Source: JAFIEN01 sp051859505
GTDB lineage: Bacteria > Pseudomonadota > Alphaproteobacteria > Rhodobacterales > Rhodobacteraceae
DNA: 64,000 nt
Assembly (NCBI GenBank): GCA_051859505.1
Contig: JBHYFN010000004.1
Coordinates: forward strand, 1-64,000
Direction of reading: 5' to 3'
Shown: one piece after another, positions 63,980-64,000 of the stretch
How positions within the stretch are numbered: the stretch's first letter is position 1
How the letters are laid out: every line of letters begins with the position of its first letter
Notes under the pieces: generated by a model
Seen by the model: the letters and a program-made list of their open reading frames with translations, nothing else
Database searches by the model: none
What the model was told of the DNA's origin: nothing
Translations under genes and position numbers: made by a program

Positions 63980-64000
63980 CCCGCAAGCCCGGGTGCATCA

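Overview
The window is a GC-rich chromosomal segment from an alphaproteobacterium, most probably a member of the Rhodobacteraceae (Paracoccus/Rhodobacter-like). The support is indirect but consistent: an F1-only ATP synthase operon (atpHAGDC without F0 genes), the block ubiK-lgt-midA-pgeF, a fused ATP sulfurylase/APS kinase, a family II (DHH) pyrophosphatase, a DUF1150 gene, a HIG1-type small membrane protein, and CIRCE-controlled groESL. Species cannot be named from sequence alone. No rRNA, tRNA, CRISPR array, transposase or phage gene was seen, and no gene-free stretch exceeds 300 bases.

Region 1 (1-24.7 kb) is carbohydrate uptake and catabolism. After tuf comes a divergent CUT1 sugar ABC system (solute-binding protein, two permeases, MalK-type ATPase) bracketed by two paralogous FucU/RbsD mutarotases. 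A ribokinase and a first CUT2 system (binding protein, permease, half-size ATPase) follow. Next is a methylthioribose pair (mtnK-mtnA) divergent from a second CUT2 system (double ATPase, permease, binding protein). That system leads into an unusual catabolic operon: TIM-barrel sugar isomerase, PfkB kinase, BtpA/SgcQ protein, M42 (SgcX-like) metallohydrolase, FGGY kinase, hexuloisomerase-like SIS protein and creatininase-family hydrolase. No transcription regulator is encoded anywhere in this region. Two divergent promoters carry inverted repeats that share a TTGACTTTT core, all three binding-protein genes are followed by strong stem-loops, and three copies of a composite palindromic repeat lie here. 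The substrate of the last operon is unknown, and this is the best candidate for an undescribed pathway.

Region 2 (24.7-43.9 kb) is mixed housekeeping: parC, an SH3b protein, an SDR, a HIG1 protein, cobalamin adenosyltransferase, ubiK, lgt, midA, pgeF, a 49-residue small protein, a Hint-domain protein, an Lrp regulator divergent from trxB, a DUF4132 protein coupled to trxB, sat-cysC, DUF1150 with a small heat-shock protein, a DUF465 protein, purE-purK, a lipase-like hydrolase and a Nudix protein.

Region 3 (43.9-64 kb) is core: groEL-groES with CIRCE, a TraB/GumN protein, ppaC, a HAD hydrolase, a MaoC hydratase, ribF, a cysteine-cluster protein, a threonine aldolase, prs, an H-type lectin protein, atpCDGAH, a methyltransferase divergent from gloB, clpA and a flavodoxin/HemG-like protein. 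Heat-shock promoters are recognisable before groES, the small heat-shock gene and clpA. A second hairpin repeat family marks the 3' ends of tuf, sat-cysC and clpA.
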